Part shown: positions 35,270 to 44,162 of the stretch, one piece after another
Layout of the letters: every line of letters starts with the position of its first letter
Position numbering within the stretch: the stretch's first letter is position 1
Origin: Variovorax brevis
GTDB lineage: Bacteria > Pseudomonadota > Gammaproteobacteria > Burkholderiales > Burkholderiaceae_C
Reading direction: 5' to 3'
DNA: 64,000 bases
NCBI RefSeq assembly: GCF_030317105.1
Contig: NZ_JASZYG010000001.1
Location: 1-64,000 of the forward strand
Program-made: the position numbers and the translations under genes
The notes under the pieces: model-generated
The model's database searches: none
The model's input: the letters and a program-made list of their open reading frames with translations, nothing else
Told to the model about the DNA's origin: nothing

Positions 35270-36430
35270 ATGCCAATTGTGTTCGTGCACGGGGTGAACA
35301 ACCGGAATGGGGACGAGTATCGCGACAACGAGCTTGGTCGTGACGAGTTTCTTCGTGAGATTGTTGCGCCCGCGTTGGGCCTGAGTCCCAAAGAGGTCTA
35401 CATTGAGAGCCCCTACTGGGGTGGGAACGGTGTCCAGTTCTCTTGGGGGCTAGCTGTTCTTCCGGATGCAGAAGAGAGCTACGAAAAGTTTGGTGCGGAC
35501 GGGGACGCCGAGGCCTTTGGGCGAACCGTCGAACTTGTTGCCATGTCCCCGCCGATGCCCGATGGCATCGTGAATCTTGCGAAGGCAAACTTCGCAGAGG
35601 CAGTAGACCTAGTATACGGGGCGGCACTTGCCGGAACCGAAGATAAGGCCGACGCGAATGCGCTCGCCAAGTCGTACCGCCAGGCGATTGATTACGCAGG
35701 TGGAGCGCCGGACCTCACCTGGCTCGACAATGCGACGGATGAGACCTTCGCCGACCTGCTAAATCATTACGTCCACAAAGAAGACGATGAGGAAAGCATG
35801 GGCGGTGGCGGTGTGCTGGACCAACTCAAAGAAGGCCTGTCCCGACTCGTTCAGGCTGTACCGGACGCGGGTTCTGCGTTGCTCGCAAAGGTCGGCCGAA
35901 AGAAATTGAATACGACCATAACTCGCTTTGCGGGGGACGCATTCGTCTATTTGACCCGGCGAGGTGAGCCCGGAAAGGAAGGTCCGATAGTTCAAGCGGT
36001 CCTCGAGAGCCTGAAGGCAGCGCATGCCGCAAAGACGCCGAAGGACGACAAACTCATCGTCATCGCACACAGCTTCGGCGGCGAAATCATGTATGACATT
36101 CTTACGCGGTTCTGGCCTGAGCTTGAGGTTGAATGCTTGATAACGGTGGGTTCGCAGGTTGGGCTCTTTGAGGAAATGAAGTTGTACCTGGCCAGCGACC
36201 CTCAGGTTCCAAAGCACTACCCCGATGGGCAAGTTCCAAAGCCTTCGAACGTAAAGCGCTGGTTGAACGTGTTCGACCGAAACGACGTCTTGAGCTTCCG
36301 CGTGAGGCCAATTTTCGAAGGTGCACAAGATTTCGAGTACGACACGGGCTACAGCACACTGCAGGCGCATGGGGGCTACTTCTTGCGTCCGAGCTTCTAC
36401 TCTCGATTGGCTGCACGGTTGAAAGAGTGA
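35270..36430 (+). CDS. Alpha/beta hydrolase (lipase/esterase-like), first gene of the caspase cluster
   Basis: 386 aa. Opens with MPIVFVHGVNNRNGDEYRDN, the HG oxyanion-hole motif of alpha/beta hydrolases, and has the nucleophile elbow LIVIAHSFGGEIMYDILTRF (GxSxG-like AHSFGG) at about 266. A His candidate for the triad is in LQAHGGYFLRP near 368; Asp is probably in NVFDRNDVLSF near 340. A Gly-rich insertion (EESMGGGGVLDQ) and a helical region occupy residues 150-230. No signal peptide, so cytoplasmic. Similar stand-alone hydrolases are found in bacterial defence gene clusters. The caspase gene starts 9 bp after the stop. Confidence 0.75.
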   Translation: MPIVFVHGVNNRNGDEYRDNELGRDEFLREIVAPALGLSPKEVYIESPYWGGNGVQFSWGLAVLPDAEESYEKFGADGDAEAFGRTVELVAMSPPMPDGIVNLAKANFAEAVDLVYGAALAGTEDKADANALAKSYRQAIDYAGGAPDLTWLDNATDETFADLLNHYVHKEDDEESMGGGGVLDQLKEGLSRLVQAVPDAGSALLAKVGRKKLNTTITRFAGDAFVYLTRRGEPGKEGPIVQAVLESLKAAHAAKTPKDDKLIVIAHSFGGEIMYDILTRFWPELEVECLITVGSQVGLFEEMKLYLASDPQVPKHYPDGQVPKPSNVKRWLNVFDRNDVLSFRVRPIFEGAQDFEYDTGYSTLQAHGGYFLRPSFYSRLAARLKE

Positions 36431-36439
36431 GGTCAGGCA

Positions 36440-37603
36440 ATGACGGTCGTCTACGAAAAGAACCCAACTGACGGTCCCGGTGTTCACGTCTTCGCCATTG
36501 GCGTTGGCCGCTATCCACACCTCATAGGCGGTTCCGGGCCACTAGCTGAGAAGTCGCTAGGCTTAGCGCAACTGTCTTCGCCGCCGGTCTCGGTCAAGGC
36601 AGTCGTCGATTGGTTTCTTGCCTCGCTCGCGGGTGCTACGCCGGGCTTCGCGAATCAGACGGTTCCGCTTGGTTCAGTTGAAGCCCTCGCGTCGGCCGAA
36701 GCACCGGTCTCCGTGATGGCTCCGGGCGGACCGGTGCAACTTGATGTGGCGACCAGGCAAAACGTCCAGGTTGCCTTTCAACGTTGGCTTGGTCGGATGG
36801 CTGGAGATGCAAACAACATAGGTGTCTTCTACTTTTGCGGTCATGGGGTCATGGCCGCCGACCACTATCTCTTTCTCGAGGACTTTGGAGAAAGTAACGA
36901 CCTACCGTGGGACAAGGCCTTTGACATATCGAACACCATGCGTGCAGTGGAACGGGATGTACCTGGTGCGCTGTACTTCTTCATTGACGCTTGTCGCGAA
37001 GTCTCGAGAGAGATGTGGCTTACGCAAGGCGCCTCTCCCACCTCACTAAAGGTCGTTGAGCTCAAGAAGCCGGTGCTCAGGTCGTCTGCGTCACTCATCA
37101 TGGCTACTGGCGAGGGAAGGCTGGCGTTCGCAGCGGAAGGACGGGTCTCTCGATTTACTGATGCGCTTCTAACTGCAATGTCGGGGTACGCCGGCGTCAA
37201 GGGCCCTGGGAGCGCGACCTGGGATGTAGATGGTGAGTCGATTGCCGGCGCCATACGAAAGTTACTGGAGTTGGGCAACAAGACCGCAAAGCGCCGCCAG
37301 ATTAGTGACCAAACAATCAGCGGTGACTCGGTTCCGCTCCTTCGCTTGGGCAAGCCGCCGTTGGTAAAAGTGGAGCTTGATTTATCTCCAGAGCAAGCCC
37401 GAGCCCTCGCGACGATGTATCTGTTGTCGGCGAAGGGAGTACGGAATGACCACCCAGGAGCCAGTGGTGTGTTCCTGGTTGAAGTTCCTAGAGGCATGTA
37501 CTCAATTGGCGCCACAGCTCTGGAAAAGCAGTTCGAGGATTTGCTTTACGAAGACCAAGACCTCATTCCGCCCTCTTTTGCATTCACCATGAGGCCGAGT
37601 TAG
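36440..37603 (+). CDS. Caspase-like cysteine peptidase (C14), first of two in the cluster
   Basis: 387 aa. The core opens HVFAIGVGRYPHLIGGSGPL, with beta-strand NIGVFYFCGHGVMAADHYLF giving the catalytic His (about 135) and YFFIDACREVSREMWL giving the catalytic Cys (about 187). SRFTDALLTAMSGYAG completes the p10-like half. No signal peptide and no membrane segment. After about residue 300 a short beta-rich tail (VKVELDLSPEQARALATMYL) follows. It is therefore a compact cytoplasmic bacterial caspase without fused recruitment domains, and would need partner proteins for activation. Spacing to its partner gene is 2 bp. Confidence 0.85.
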   Translation: MTVVYEKNPTDGPGVHVFAIGVGRYPHLIGGSGPLAEKSLGLAQLSSPPVSVKAVVDWFLASLAGATPGFANQTVPLGSVEALASAEAPVSVMAPGGPVQLDVATRQNVQVAFQRWLGRMAGDANNIGVFYFCGHGVMAADHYLFLEDFGESNDLPWDKAFDISNTMRAVERDVPGALYFFIDACREVSREMWLTQGASPTSLKVVELKKPVLRSSASLIMATGEGRLAFAAEGRVSRFTDALLTAMSGYAGVKGPGSATWDVDGESIAGAIRKLLELGNKTAKRRQISDQTISGDSVPLLRLGKPPLVKVELDLSPEQARALATMYLLSAKGVRNDHPGASGVFLVEVPRGMYSIGATALEKQFEDLLYEDQDLIPPSFAFTMRPS

Positions 37604-37605
37604 CC

Positions 37606-38904
37606 ATGAAGTCCATATTGGTCCACCTAAACTATTCGTCGACCGACTCGTCGCCGAGTAGCCAAAGACAGACTGAACTCGCGCTTCCTCTGCGTGTGCT
37701 TGATGCGGACGGAAGCCTAGTGGCGGAAGGCGCTGCGAGTACCTCGGCACCCGCTTCATTTGACATCTCCGCACTCGACGGTCCGGCATTTGTCCGGCTC
37801 ATCTGGCCCTCGGGAAGGACGCAGACAAAGCGTGTCGAGGTCGCTGAGGGCGGGACCGGAGTTGTGTCGTTTGATGACTCTCGCCTCAGCAGTAGCGAAT
37901 GGTCATCATGGGCGGTGCCGCGCCTGACCGAACATACCTCGTTGGCAAGTCCTGACCTGCCGCCGAGCGTGCATATCGAAAAATTTGACCGCGTGTGGCT
38001 TCAGATTTGGGTGTTCGAGGACATGATGTGGCGGCCTACTTTCATCCAGCCCCGGCAAACCTATCGCAATGACTCGGCCCGGCAACTCGACTTCGAACTT
38101 GATGAGAAGTGCCGACTACTTCAACTTGGTGGGACCTCTGTTCCCTGGCGATTCGTTGCACTTCCAGGCGGAGGGACTTGCCGGGTGTTCCTCACTCCTA
38201 GAGAACCGAATGACCTTCGGTCTGAGCCCCTTAAGGTTGTGGTTAGTACTTTCCGAAGAGATGCGGAAACGCTGCTCGAATTCTTGGCGCGCGACTCTCT
38301 AAGAGCCGCGAATGCGGTCGGGTCCTACCAGCCCGTCGCGCAACGGCTAATGCAGGACAAGACAGATGACCCTGTTTCAGCAGTTGCGGCAGCGTACTTC
38401 TTGCTCAGAACAGAGCGCTGGAGAGCCATCCCTCTCAGTTGGTTTGACAACCTCTACAACCTCTTCCCGTGGCTAGCGGACCCGGCGGTGATACGGTGCG
38501 CCCTCCTGCTTCGGCGGGGGCTGCTGGAAGAATCGGATGTCAATGAGGCCGCTTTCTTGTTGAAAACATGCCTCGAGCGCGGTGTGCCAGTTTTTTCCGA
38601 GGGACTCCTCCTCCTTCAGGAAACCGCCTCAGTCCTTCAAAGCGCTCGCGGACCGTGCGAGCCCTCTGTCTATCAACAGGTTGAACGTTTAGTGGCGTCT
38701 CAAGCCTGGGCCGGAGCTGCGCTCAGCTTCTATGGGGAAAGTCCCTCTAGGCCATCGCCTGACCGAATTGTTGGATTGCCAGGGAAAGGTCGTTCCGTCG
38801 CGGTCAAGCCAACACCAAATCTGAAGGCCTGGAGTTCGGCGCCGGAGTGGTATGACAAGGACTTGATGTCGTCCAATGTCATGTTCCTCGGCGACCTCTC
38901 GTGA
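37606..38904 (+). CDS. Partner protein of caspase 1 (beta-sandwich plus helical domain), family unknown
   Basis: 432 aa. An N-terminal beta-rich part (about 20-90; LPLRVLDADGSLVAEGAA, FVRLIWPSGRTQTKRVEVAE) looks like a small sandwich. The middle (about 110-230) is also beta-rich. The C-terminal half is helical: DPVSAVAAAYFLLRTERW, PLSWFDNLYNLFPWLADPAV and CALLLRRGLLEE, then LERGVPVFSEGLLLLQETA. The same succession (AAVAAAY.L, W..W...L, LLL.R, RG.PVF..GL.LL) occurs in the last gene of the cluster, behind the second caspase. So each caspase is followed by a related partner. I do not recognise the family. The next gene overlaps by 4 bp (GTGA). Confidence 0.7.
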   Translation: MKSILVHLNYSSTDSSPSSQRQTELALPLRVLDADGSLVAEGAASTSAPASFDISALDGPAFVRLIWPSGRTQTKRVEVAEGGTGVVSFDDSRLSSSEWSSWAVPRLTEHTSLASPDLPPSVHIEKFDRVWLQIWVFEDMMWRPTFIQPRQTYRNDSARQLDFELDEKCRLLQLGGTSVPWRFVALPGGGTCRVFLTPREPNDLRSEPLKVVVSTFRRDAETLLEFLARDSLRAANAVGSYQPVAQRLMQDKTDDPVSAVAAAYFLLRTERWRAIPLSWFDNLYNLFPWLADPAVIRCALLLRRGLLEESDVNEAAFLLKTCLERGVPVFSEGLLLLQETASVLQSARGPCEPSVYQQVERLVASQAWAGAALSFYGESPSRPSPDRIVGLPGKGRSVAVKPTPNLKAWSSAPEWYDKDLMSSNVMFLGDLS

Positions 38905-40022
38905 GACGTACGAGTCGAACCTCCGACGGGTCAGCGTTCTCAAACCTCGGTGTGTTTGACGTCGCTAGGCTTACGTCCTCGAGCATGCGGGAGCACTTCA
39001 GCAACGTTGAAGCACGATTCGCGGAGGCTGCTCAGTCATTTGTCGAGTCCTATGCTCCGGCTGGCTTTCAGGGCGATATTCGAAGCCGCTACGTCGATAC
39101 CTCCAAGTTCAATGCAGCCGCCTGGCGGGAAGGGCAGGATTTGGTCGTTGGCATCAGTGCCGCAGCGATACCGCTGCTGACGATGCTCTTCGCGGCCATT
39201 CTGTCCGATAGTGATGTGCTCCCATCGTTGCCAACTGCGCCTGAGGATGACACCGAATTTAGATGGGAGGCGAGGTTCATCATGGACCCGTCGGCACCGA
39301 GCGACATGGTGCGTATAGAACACGCGCTCACTCCTGAGCGCATGGATGCCGCGTACGTGCTCGCCGACCTTTGCGTTTCATTCCTGGTGCTACATGAACT
39401 GGGGCACGTCGCCTGCGGTCACGTCCAAGCGCTCGAGCAACTCTTGAGGCTGCCCTCCCTCGTCGAGCATGTTGCTGAGCATCGAGGCCGAGTTCGCCAG
39501 AAGCGGTTGCGGCAGTACTGGGAGTATCAAGCAGACGCTATTGGCGCAAGTCTGCTGCTTCAATATGTCGAGACATTGGCGAAGCTTGCAGACAGCAGGC
39601 AATCCTGGCTTCGCAAGGTTGCACCACAGGCCTCGGAATCGGAGATGCGAATCCACTGCGCCGCTCTTGCAAGCATGGCAGTTGCGACGATGTTCATCTA
39701 CTTGGAACAGTGCAGATTGGTTGCAAGGGCCGAACACTTTCATCCGCACCCTGTCGTAAGAGCGCTCTACATCAAGGACATCGTTGCAAATCAAGCTGTC
39801 ACGCGCTGGAACTGCGAGGCTGCAGACGTGGGTGACTTGCAGTTCGACTACTTGGACCCCTTTCTTCGCTCGCTAGAAAGAATCGGGCTTGGAACGACTG
39901 ACGATTGGGAAGACCAGGTACTGACAACGATGATTCGCAAGGCGCTTCGAGCAGGTCGTAGCGAGAAACTCCGCGACTTTGCCCGGCCCTGGAGTTGGAT
40001 TCCGGTCGATTCCTGGGGCTAA
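38901..40022 (+). CDS. HExxH metallopeptidase-like protein of the caspase cluster
   Basis: 373 aa starting at GTG 38901, overlapping the preceding stop. A zinc-binding motif HELGH lies at about residue 165 (SFLVLHELGHVACGHVQALE), and the third ligand candidate Glu is in EYQADAIGASLLLQYVE at about 207, as in gluzincin-like and M48/M78-like peptidases. A hydrophobic stretch at about 80-95 (VGISAAAIPLLTMLFAAIL) may be a membrane helix or core helix. The C-terminal half is helical. Between two caspase-partner pairs, it could activate a caspase or be regulated by one; this is inference. Confidence 0.75.
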   Translation: MRRTSRTSDGSAFSNLGVFDVARLTSSSMREHFSNVEARFAEAAQSFVESYAPAGFQGDIRSRYVDTSKFNAAAWREGQDLVVGISAAAIPLLTMLFAAILSDSDVLPSLPTAPEDDTEFRWEARFIMDPSAPSDMVRIEHALTPERMDAAYVLADLCVSFLVLHELGHVACGHVQALEQLLRLPSLVEHVAEHRGRVRQKRLRQYWEYQADAIGASLLLQYVETLAKLADSRQSWLRKVAPQASESEMRIHCAALASMAVATMFIYLEQCRLVARAEHFHPHPVVRALYIKDIVANQAVTRWNCEAADVGDLQFDYLDPFLRSLERIGLGTTDDWEDQVLTTMIRKALRAGRSEKLRDFARPWSWIPVDSWG

Positions 40023-40061
40023 GTCGAACTATGGACGGAAATTTCTACTGCGAGGACTTGA

Positions 40062-41216
40062 ATGACGGTTTTGGTTGACTCGGGTGAGGATTTGAACGCT
40101 GGTGTTCACGCGCTAGTCATCGGCGTGGGACGCTATCCATTTCTGGTGGGCGGCAATGAGCGGCCAACCTTCCAGGGGGCGGCGGGCATGAAGCAGTTGA
40201 ATGCCGCCCCTGTCTCCGCTCAAGTCATGTGCAAATGGTTGCAGACGGGGTTTGACTTCAATGGATTGCCGTTGGCCCGATTGGACGTTTATGCGTCTCC
40301 AGAGTTCGCCGTCGTTGACTTTCAAGGCAAGCCGACATTGACTGAAGCGCCGACGTTTGCTCATGTGCGAAGAGCGGTCGTCAAGTGGAAAAAACGGGCG
40401 GATTCGAACCCCAACAACGTCTCCGTCATGTTCTTTTGCGGGCACGGACTGAGTGTGGGAGAGGAAGAAGCCTTGCTGCTCGAGGGCTACGGTGATACCT
40501 CGAACGGAGACCACCTTGCTGAGTCATTCAGTCCGAGCGGGTTGATTACCGGAATGCAGTCTTGCAAGGCTAAGACCCAAATCTTTGTTTTCGATGCTTG
40601 CCGGAACGTTGTAAAAGCGGCGGCCGATGAGACCGTAGGGTTAGAGAATGTTCCCGCGATTCTGAGGGCGCTTCCCAGCGAAGCCCGCAGTGCCAAGGTG
40701 CAAGCAGTGATTAGGTCCACGAGACTCAAAGCGACAGCGTTTGGAGCCAAAAGAGGTCCGTCGCGCTTTACTGAAGCGTTTATCAAGGCGATGCAAGGTG
40801 CGGCAGCAACTCAGGCTGGAGACGGCAAGTGGGTCGTCGATACAACCTCTATTCAAGCCGGCGTCGATTGGTTTATGAATCTAGACCCCGATTCCTCGGA
40901 GCAATGGATGGAAATCGATTCGCCGACTCCGCGATTGAGGATGCATTGGGTTGCGGGCGCTCCCGTCGTCCCGGTGATGGTGACCTGTACGCCGGTTGGC
41001 GTGCTGCCAACATCGGTGTTGGAGCACAGAGACTTGAGCGGCAACACGGAAATAAGGCATCCAGCCGTTGGAAGACCGTGGCACGTGATGTTGAAGATGG
41101 CCGACTATGAGTTCCGGGCGTATGCATCGAAATCGGCAAACGAAATTGGGATGGCTAAGTGGCAGCCTCAACCCCCGAAGGCAGTCGTTGCGATTCCGTG
41201 CAAGGAGCAAGAATGA
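40062..41216 (+). CDS. Caspase-like cysteine peptidase (C14), second of two in the cluster
   Basis: 384 aa. Opens GVHALVIGVGRYPFLVGGNE, similar to the first caspase, with catalytic His in NVSVMFFCGHGLSVGEEEAL (about 127) and Cys in TQIFVFDACRNVVKAAADE (about 180). SRFTEAFIKAMQGAAAT matches the first caspase's p10-like strand. It has the same extended N terminus and a short beta-rich C-terminal tail. The two caspases look paralogous but diverged, which suggests separate substrate or partner specificity. Its stop overlaps the start of the partner gene (ATGA). Confidence 0.85.
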   Translation: MTVLVDSGEDLNAGVHALVIGVGRYPFLVGGNERPTFQGAAGMKQLNAAPVSAQVMCKWLQTGFDFNGLPLARLDVYASPEFAVVDFQGKPTLTEAPTFAHVRRAVVKWKKRADSNPNNVSVMFFCGHGLSVGEEEALLLEGYGDTSNGDHLAESFSPSGLITGMQSCKAKTQIFVFDACRNVVKAAADETVGLENVPAILRALPSEARSAKVQAVIRSTRLKATAFGAKRGPSRFTEAFIKAMQGAAATQAGDGKWVVDTTSIQAGVDWFMNLDPDSSEQWMEIDSPTPRLRMHWVAGAPVVPVMVTCTPVGVLPTSVLEHRDLSGNTEIRHPAVGRPWHVMLKMADYEFRAYASKSANEIGMAKWQPQPPKAVVAIPCKEQE

Positions 41217-42649
41217 GTGCTGAAGTCATCGCGATACCCCGGAGTGCGATTGAGGGTGAAGTCGCGAGTGCATCTGCGGTTGCGGACATCTACCCCATGC
41301 ACGTGCTTGGCGAGGCCGAACGAGCAGCAGTGTTCAATGCTGTGATTCCGATAGGGGGAAGACCGACTGGAGAACACGTGCACCTCGCCCCCGGGGCATA
41401 TCGAATCCGAGCGCGTCTTCCCTCGGGAGAGTCCATCGTTCAAGAGGTCCAAGTACCACCCGACGACCAAGATTGGACCTTGGTTGTGCATGGCGTCATG
41501 CCCGGTCGGCATCGCAAAGTACGCGCAGCTACTGGGGAACTTGCCCCTGTGGAGGGATTCGTGGGATTCGTCGACAGGCCCGTGCAACCGTTCATCACAA
41601 AGGGTGACGGCACGTCCTCCATTGGCCAATGGAAAAGACAACTTCTTCCTGGGCCGGTATCTAACTGGCTTACAGCGCTAAATGGCGCTTCGAGTCCTCT
41701 GCGAATCGAATCAGACGACTCGTTCGTGCTCCATCGCCTTCGAGCGGAAACTCCGTATGACTATGGAAGGATATTCGACTTGAGCCAGACTGCAGATGAC
41801 GCGGCAAGGAACTCATTTGGGCGCGCCGTGGCACTGCAACCGACGAAGGTTCGGTCTCCTCGTTCCGGACCGGCAAACTCTCAATGGAAAGTCGCAGAAC
41901 GAGGTCGAAACCGCTCAACTCTGCCGACTAGGTACTACGGAGTTCTTGTTGATAACTCCGATAGCAACGCCGTGATTCAAAACGTGGCGAGTATCCCAGA
42001 CCGTTGGATTGGTATGGATGGGTCCACCGATGATGTATTTCAAGCGGCGATTGTTCCGAATCCTGATTTTCCTGATTCGCGTCGCATCGAGCTATCTGTT
42101 ACCGACCCGGATGCAAGTTCCTTGATGTCGTTTCTTCAGACTGGGGACCTGGATGCAGCGTTGGCGGTTGCAAAGCCGGCCATGAATTTTGTTGAGCAGG
42201 GTGCAGAGAATGCATATGCCGCAGTGGCTGCGGCATATGCGCTCGTATTTGCGCCGAGCGGTTCGGGGAATGAAGGATGGGAGCGTTGGGTCCTAGAACT
42301 CTCAGCAAAGAGGCAAGACATACCCGACGGAAAGATTCTTGAGGCGACGCTGCTGCTACAGCGAAGTGTGCCTCAGATGATTCTCGGTACTCGACGATTC
42401 CCGCCCCCAAGCACGCAGGAGCGGATTAACTATGCGTGGGATTGCGTCATGGAGGCGTTGCGAAGAGGGCCGCCAGTGTTTAGGCTGGGACTGGGCTTGT
42501 TAGAGTCCAACATTCGCATCATCAGGGACTCGGAGATTGAAAGCAACACAGTAGACCGGAACTCGGTCATGGCTGCCGCACGTATCACCTCTTGGTTCAG
42601 AGCTCGTGTAGACCCATACCAGCCGCTTTGTGTTTTTGATGTCACATGA
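41213..42649 (+). CDS. Partner protein of caspase 2, related to the caspase 1 partner
   Basis: 478 aa from ATG 41213; an earlier in-frame start (41159) would lie inside the caspase gene and add unrelated residues. N-terminal sandwich-like part (VFNAVIPIGGRPTGEHVHLA, YRIRARLPSGESIVQEVQV), a middle beta-rich part, then a helical C-terminal domain with NAYAAVAAAYALVFAPSGSG, WERWVLELSAKRQDIPDGKI and ALRRGPPVFRLGLGLLESNI, which parallels the partner of caspase 1. It is the last gene; after it only remnant DNA follows. Function unknown; possible sensor, substrate or inhibitor of the caspase. Confidence 0.7.
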   Translation: MSAEVIAIPRSAIEGEVASASAVADIYPMHVLGEAERAAVFNAVIPIGGRPTGEHVHLAPGAYRIRARLPSGESIVQEVQVPPDDQDWTLVVHGVMPGRHRKVRAATGELAPVEGFVGFVDRPVQPFITKGDGTSSIGQWKRQLLPGPVSNWLTALNGASSPLRIESDDSFVLHRLRAETPYDYGRIFDLSQTADDAARNSFGRAVALQPTKVRSPRSGPANSQWKVAERGRNRSTLPTRYYGVLVDNSDSNAVIQNVASIPDRWIGMDGSTDDVFQAAIVPNPDFPDSRRIELSVTDPDASSLMSFLQTGDLDAALAVAKPAMNFVEQGAENAYAAVAAAYALVFAPSGSGNEGWERWVLELSAKRQDIPDGKILEATLLLQRSVPQMILGTRRFPPPSTQERINYAWDCVMEALRRGPPVFRLGLGLLESNIRIIRDSEIESNTVDRNSVMAAARITSWFRARVDPYQPLCVFDVT

Positions 42650-43178
42650 CAGGCTGACGGACGATGTTTTCTAGCGGGTTGCATTCGACGGCAGGTCGAC
42701 TCCGACTATCTGAGTCGAAGCGCTTGCTTCTAGAGAGGTGCACGCCATTGCCAAACGTGAACTTCCTCGAAGACCTTCGGTAGAAGCAGCCGCCCAATCT
42801 CGACGCTTGCGCAGTGGGTGGAGATGAACGTTCCGACCCCGGCTCGTGCGAAAGCCATCTGGAATGAATTGAACTCGCGACGGAAGACCTACAAATGCGC
42901 GTCTTGTCGGGTCTAGCGGGGCCATGCGTGGCCGGCGCGTTCGTGGAGTACCAGGTGAAGCATTCGATCTCTCTGCCTGCGGCGATTGTGCTGCAAGGCA
43001 AAGAGATGGCGACCTGTCCTCAGTGACCGCTTTTGAGAGCGTCGAACTTCGGCTGAGGGCCCTGAGCTGACTTTGCGTATGAGGCTTGGGAGGGCGCAAA
43101 GCGGCCGTTCAAAACGCCAGGACCAAATCTTCGTCAGGAGCCTCTCGTCAGCGCCGGTTGCCGTCCACCAACACTGCA
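42650..43178. other. Gap of about 530 bp downstream of the caspase cluster, no gene supported
   Basis: Long antisense frames have shadow composition. GCAAAGCGGCCGTTCAAAAC near 43097 resembles degraded intergenic-repeat sequence seen in related genomes. No terminator hairpin with T run was found right after the cluster's last stop. Confidence 0.45.
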
Positions 43179-44063
43179 CTATTCAAGAAACAGGTCCGAA
43201 ATAACGGACCGGAGCCAACGGTTAGCCGCGTCTTGCTGATATCGGTCATGCCAATGCTGCTTGATCGCGAAGGCGGGCAGATGGAAGGGAGGCGCCAGCA
43301 GTTTCACATCAGCGATCCGGACCAACGTTTCAGCCACGCGCTGCGGCACGGTCACCATCAGGTCCGTGCTTGCGACAAGGCCGCCTATGCCGAGGTAGTT
43401 GGGAAGCCGAAGGGCCACGTTGCGGTGAACGCCAAGGCGTTCCAACTCCTCCTCCACCAAGTTCTGTCCGGTGCCAGCGGCGGTCACCAACACGTGGTTC
43501 TCTCGCCTGAACATCGCCTGCGTGAGCCGTGAATGGATGCGCGGGTGGTCGCGACGTACCACGCATGAGAAGTCCTGGTCAAAGAGCTTCTGCTGGTAGA
43601 AGCCAGCCTCCAACTGCGGCATGAAGCCGACTGCCAAGTCCGCCTCCCCCGACTCCAGCATCTTGGGCGTCAACCCGGAGATGTGCGTAATTTCCACGTT
43701 GATTCCCGCCGCGATGTCGCGTAGCCGGTTGATGAGCGCAGGCAGGAGGACAAGGTGGGTGATGTCGGTCATGCAGATCCGAAACGTCCGCCGCTCCTTC
43801 GCCGGGTCGAACACGGCCTGCTGCCTCGTGATGCCGCGCAGCAATTCCAACGCTTGCCGGACTGGCGCCACCAGTGAGGTGGCGTGGGGGGTGGGCTGCA
43901 TGCCGTCCGAGGTGCGAACGAACAGCGGATCACCAAAGTGGCGGCGCAATCTTGCCAGCGCGATGCTGATCGAAGACTGCGCCACGCCAAGGTTCTCGCC
44001 CGCCCGCGAGACGCTGCGTGTCTTGTAAACCTCATCGAAGACGGTCAGGAGCTTCAGATCCAT
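43179..44063 (-). CDS. LysR-type transcriptional regulator
   Basis: 294 aa. N-terminal helix-turn-helix DLKLLTVFDEVYKTRSVSRA, then LGVAQSSISIALARLRRHFG, and LysR substrate-binding domain (FRICMTDITHLVLLPALINR, VEITHISGLTPKMLESGEAD). Divergent from the FAD oxidoreductase operon across a 99-bp gap, the classical arrangement for autoregulated LysR control of a catabolic operon. The inducer would be a substrate of that operon. Confidence 0.9.
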   Translation of the reverse strand: MDLKLLTVFDEVYKTRSVSRAGENLGVAQSSISIALARLRRHFGDPLFVRTSDGMQPTPHATSLVAPVRQALELLRGITRQQAVFDPAKERRTFRICMTDITHLVLLPALINRLRDIAAGINVEITHISGLTPKMLESGEADLAVGFMPQLEAGFYQQKLFDQDFSCVVRRDHPRIHSRLTQAMFRRENHVLVTAAGTGQNLVEEELERLGVHRNVALRLPNYLGIGGLVASTDLMVTVPQRVAETLVRIADVKLLAPPFHLPAFAIKQHWHDRYQQDAANRWLRSVISDLFLE

Positions 44064-44162
44064 TATTTAGATTCCCGTTTTTAGGTATTGAGCGTATGCC
44101 ATTGCCGAAATACTCGGCCAAAACCAGAATTCAGGCAACCCAGAACCAACCGAGACAAAACC
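44064..44162. promoter_or_regulatory. Divergent promoter region between LysR gene and FAD operon
   Basis: The 99-bp gap holds the two divergent promoters and presumably the LysR operator. TTATTTAGATTCCCG and TTTTTAGGTATTGAG are A/T-rich compared with the surroundings, close to the LysR start. A T-N11-A type palindrome could not be fixed with certainty. Confidence 0.45.

Noticed and set aside
42671..43099. 142-aa minus-strand frame after the caspase cluster
   Set aside because: Ser/Arg/Pro-rich shadow composition and no family match.
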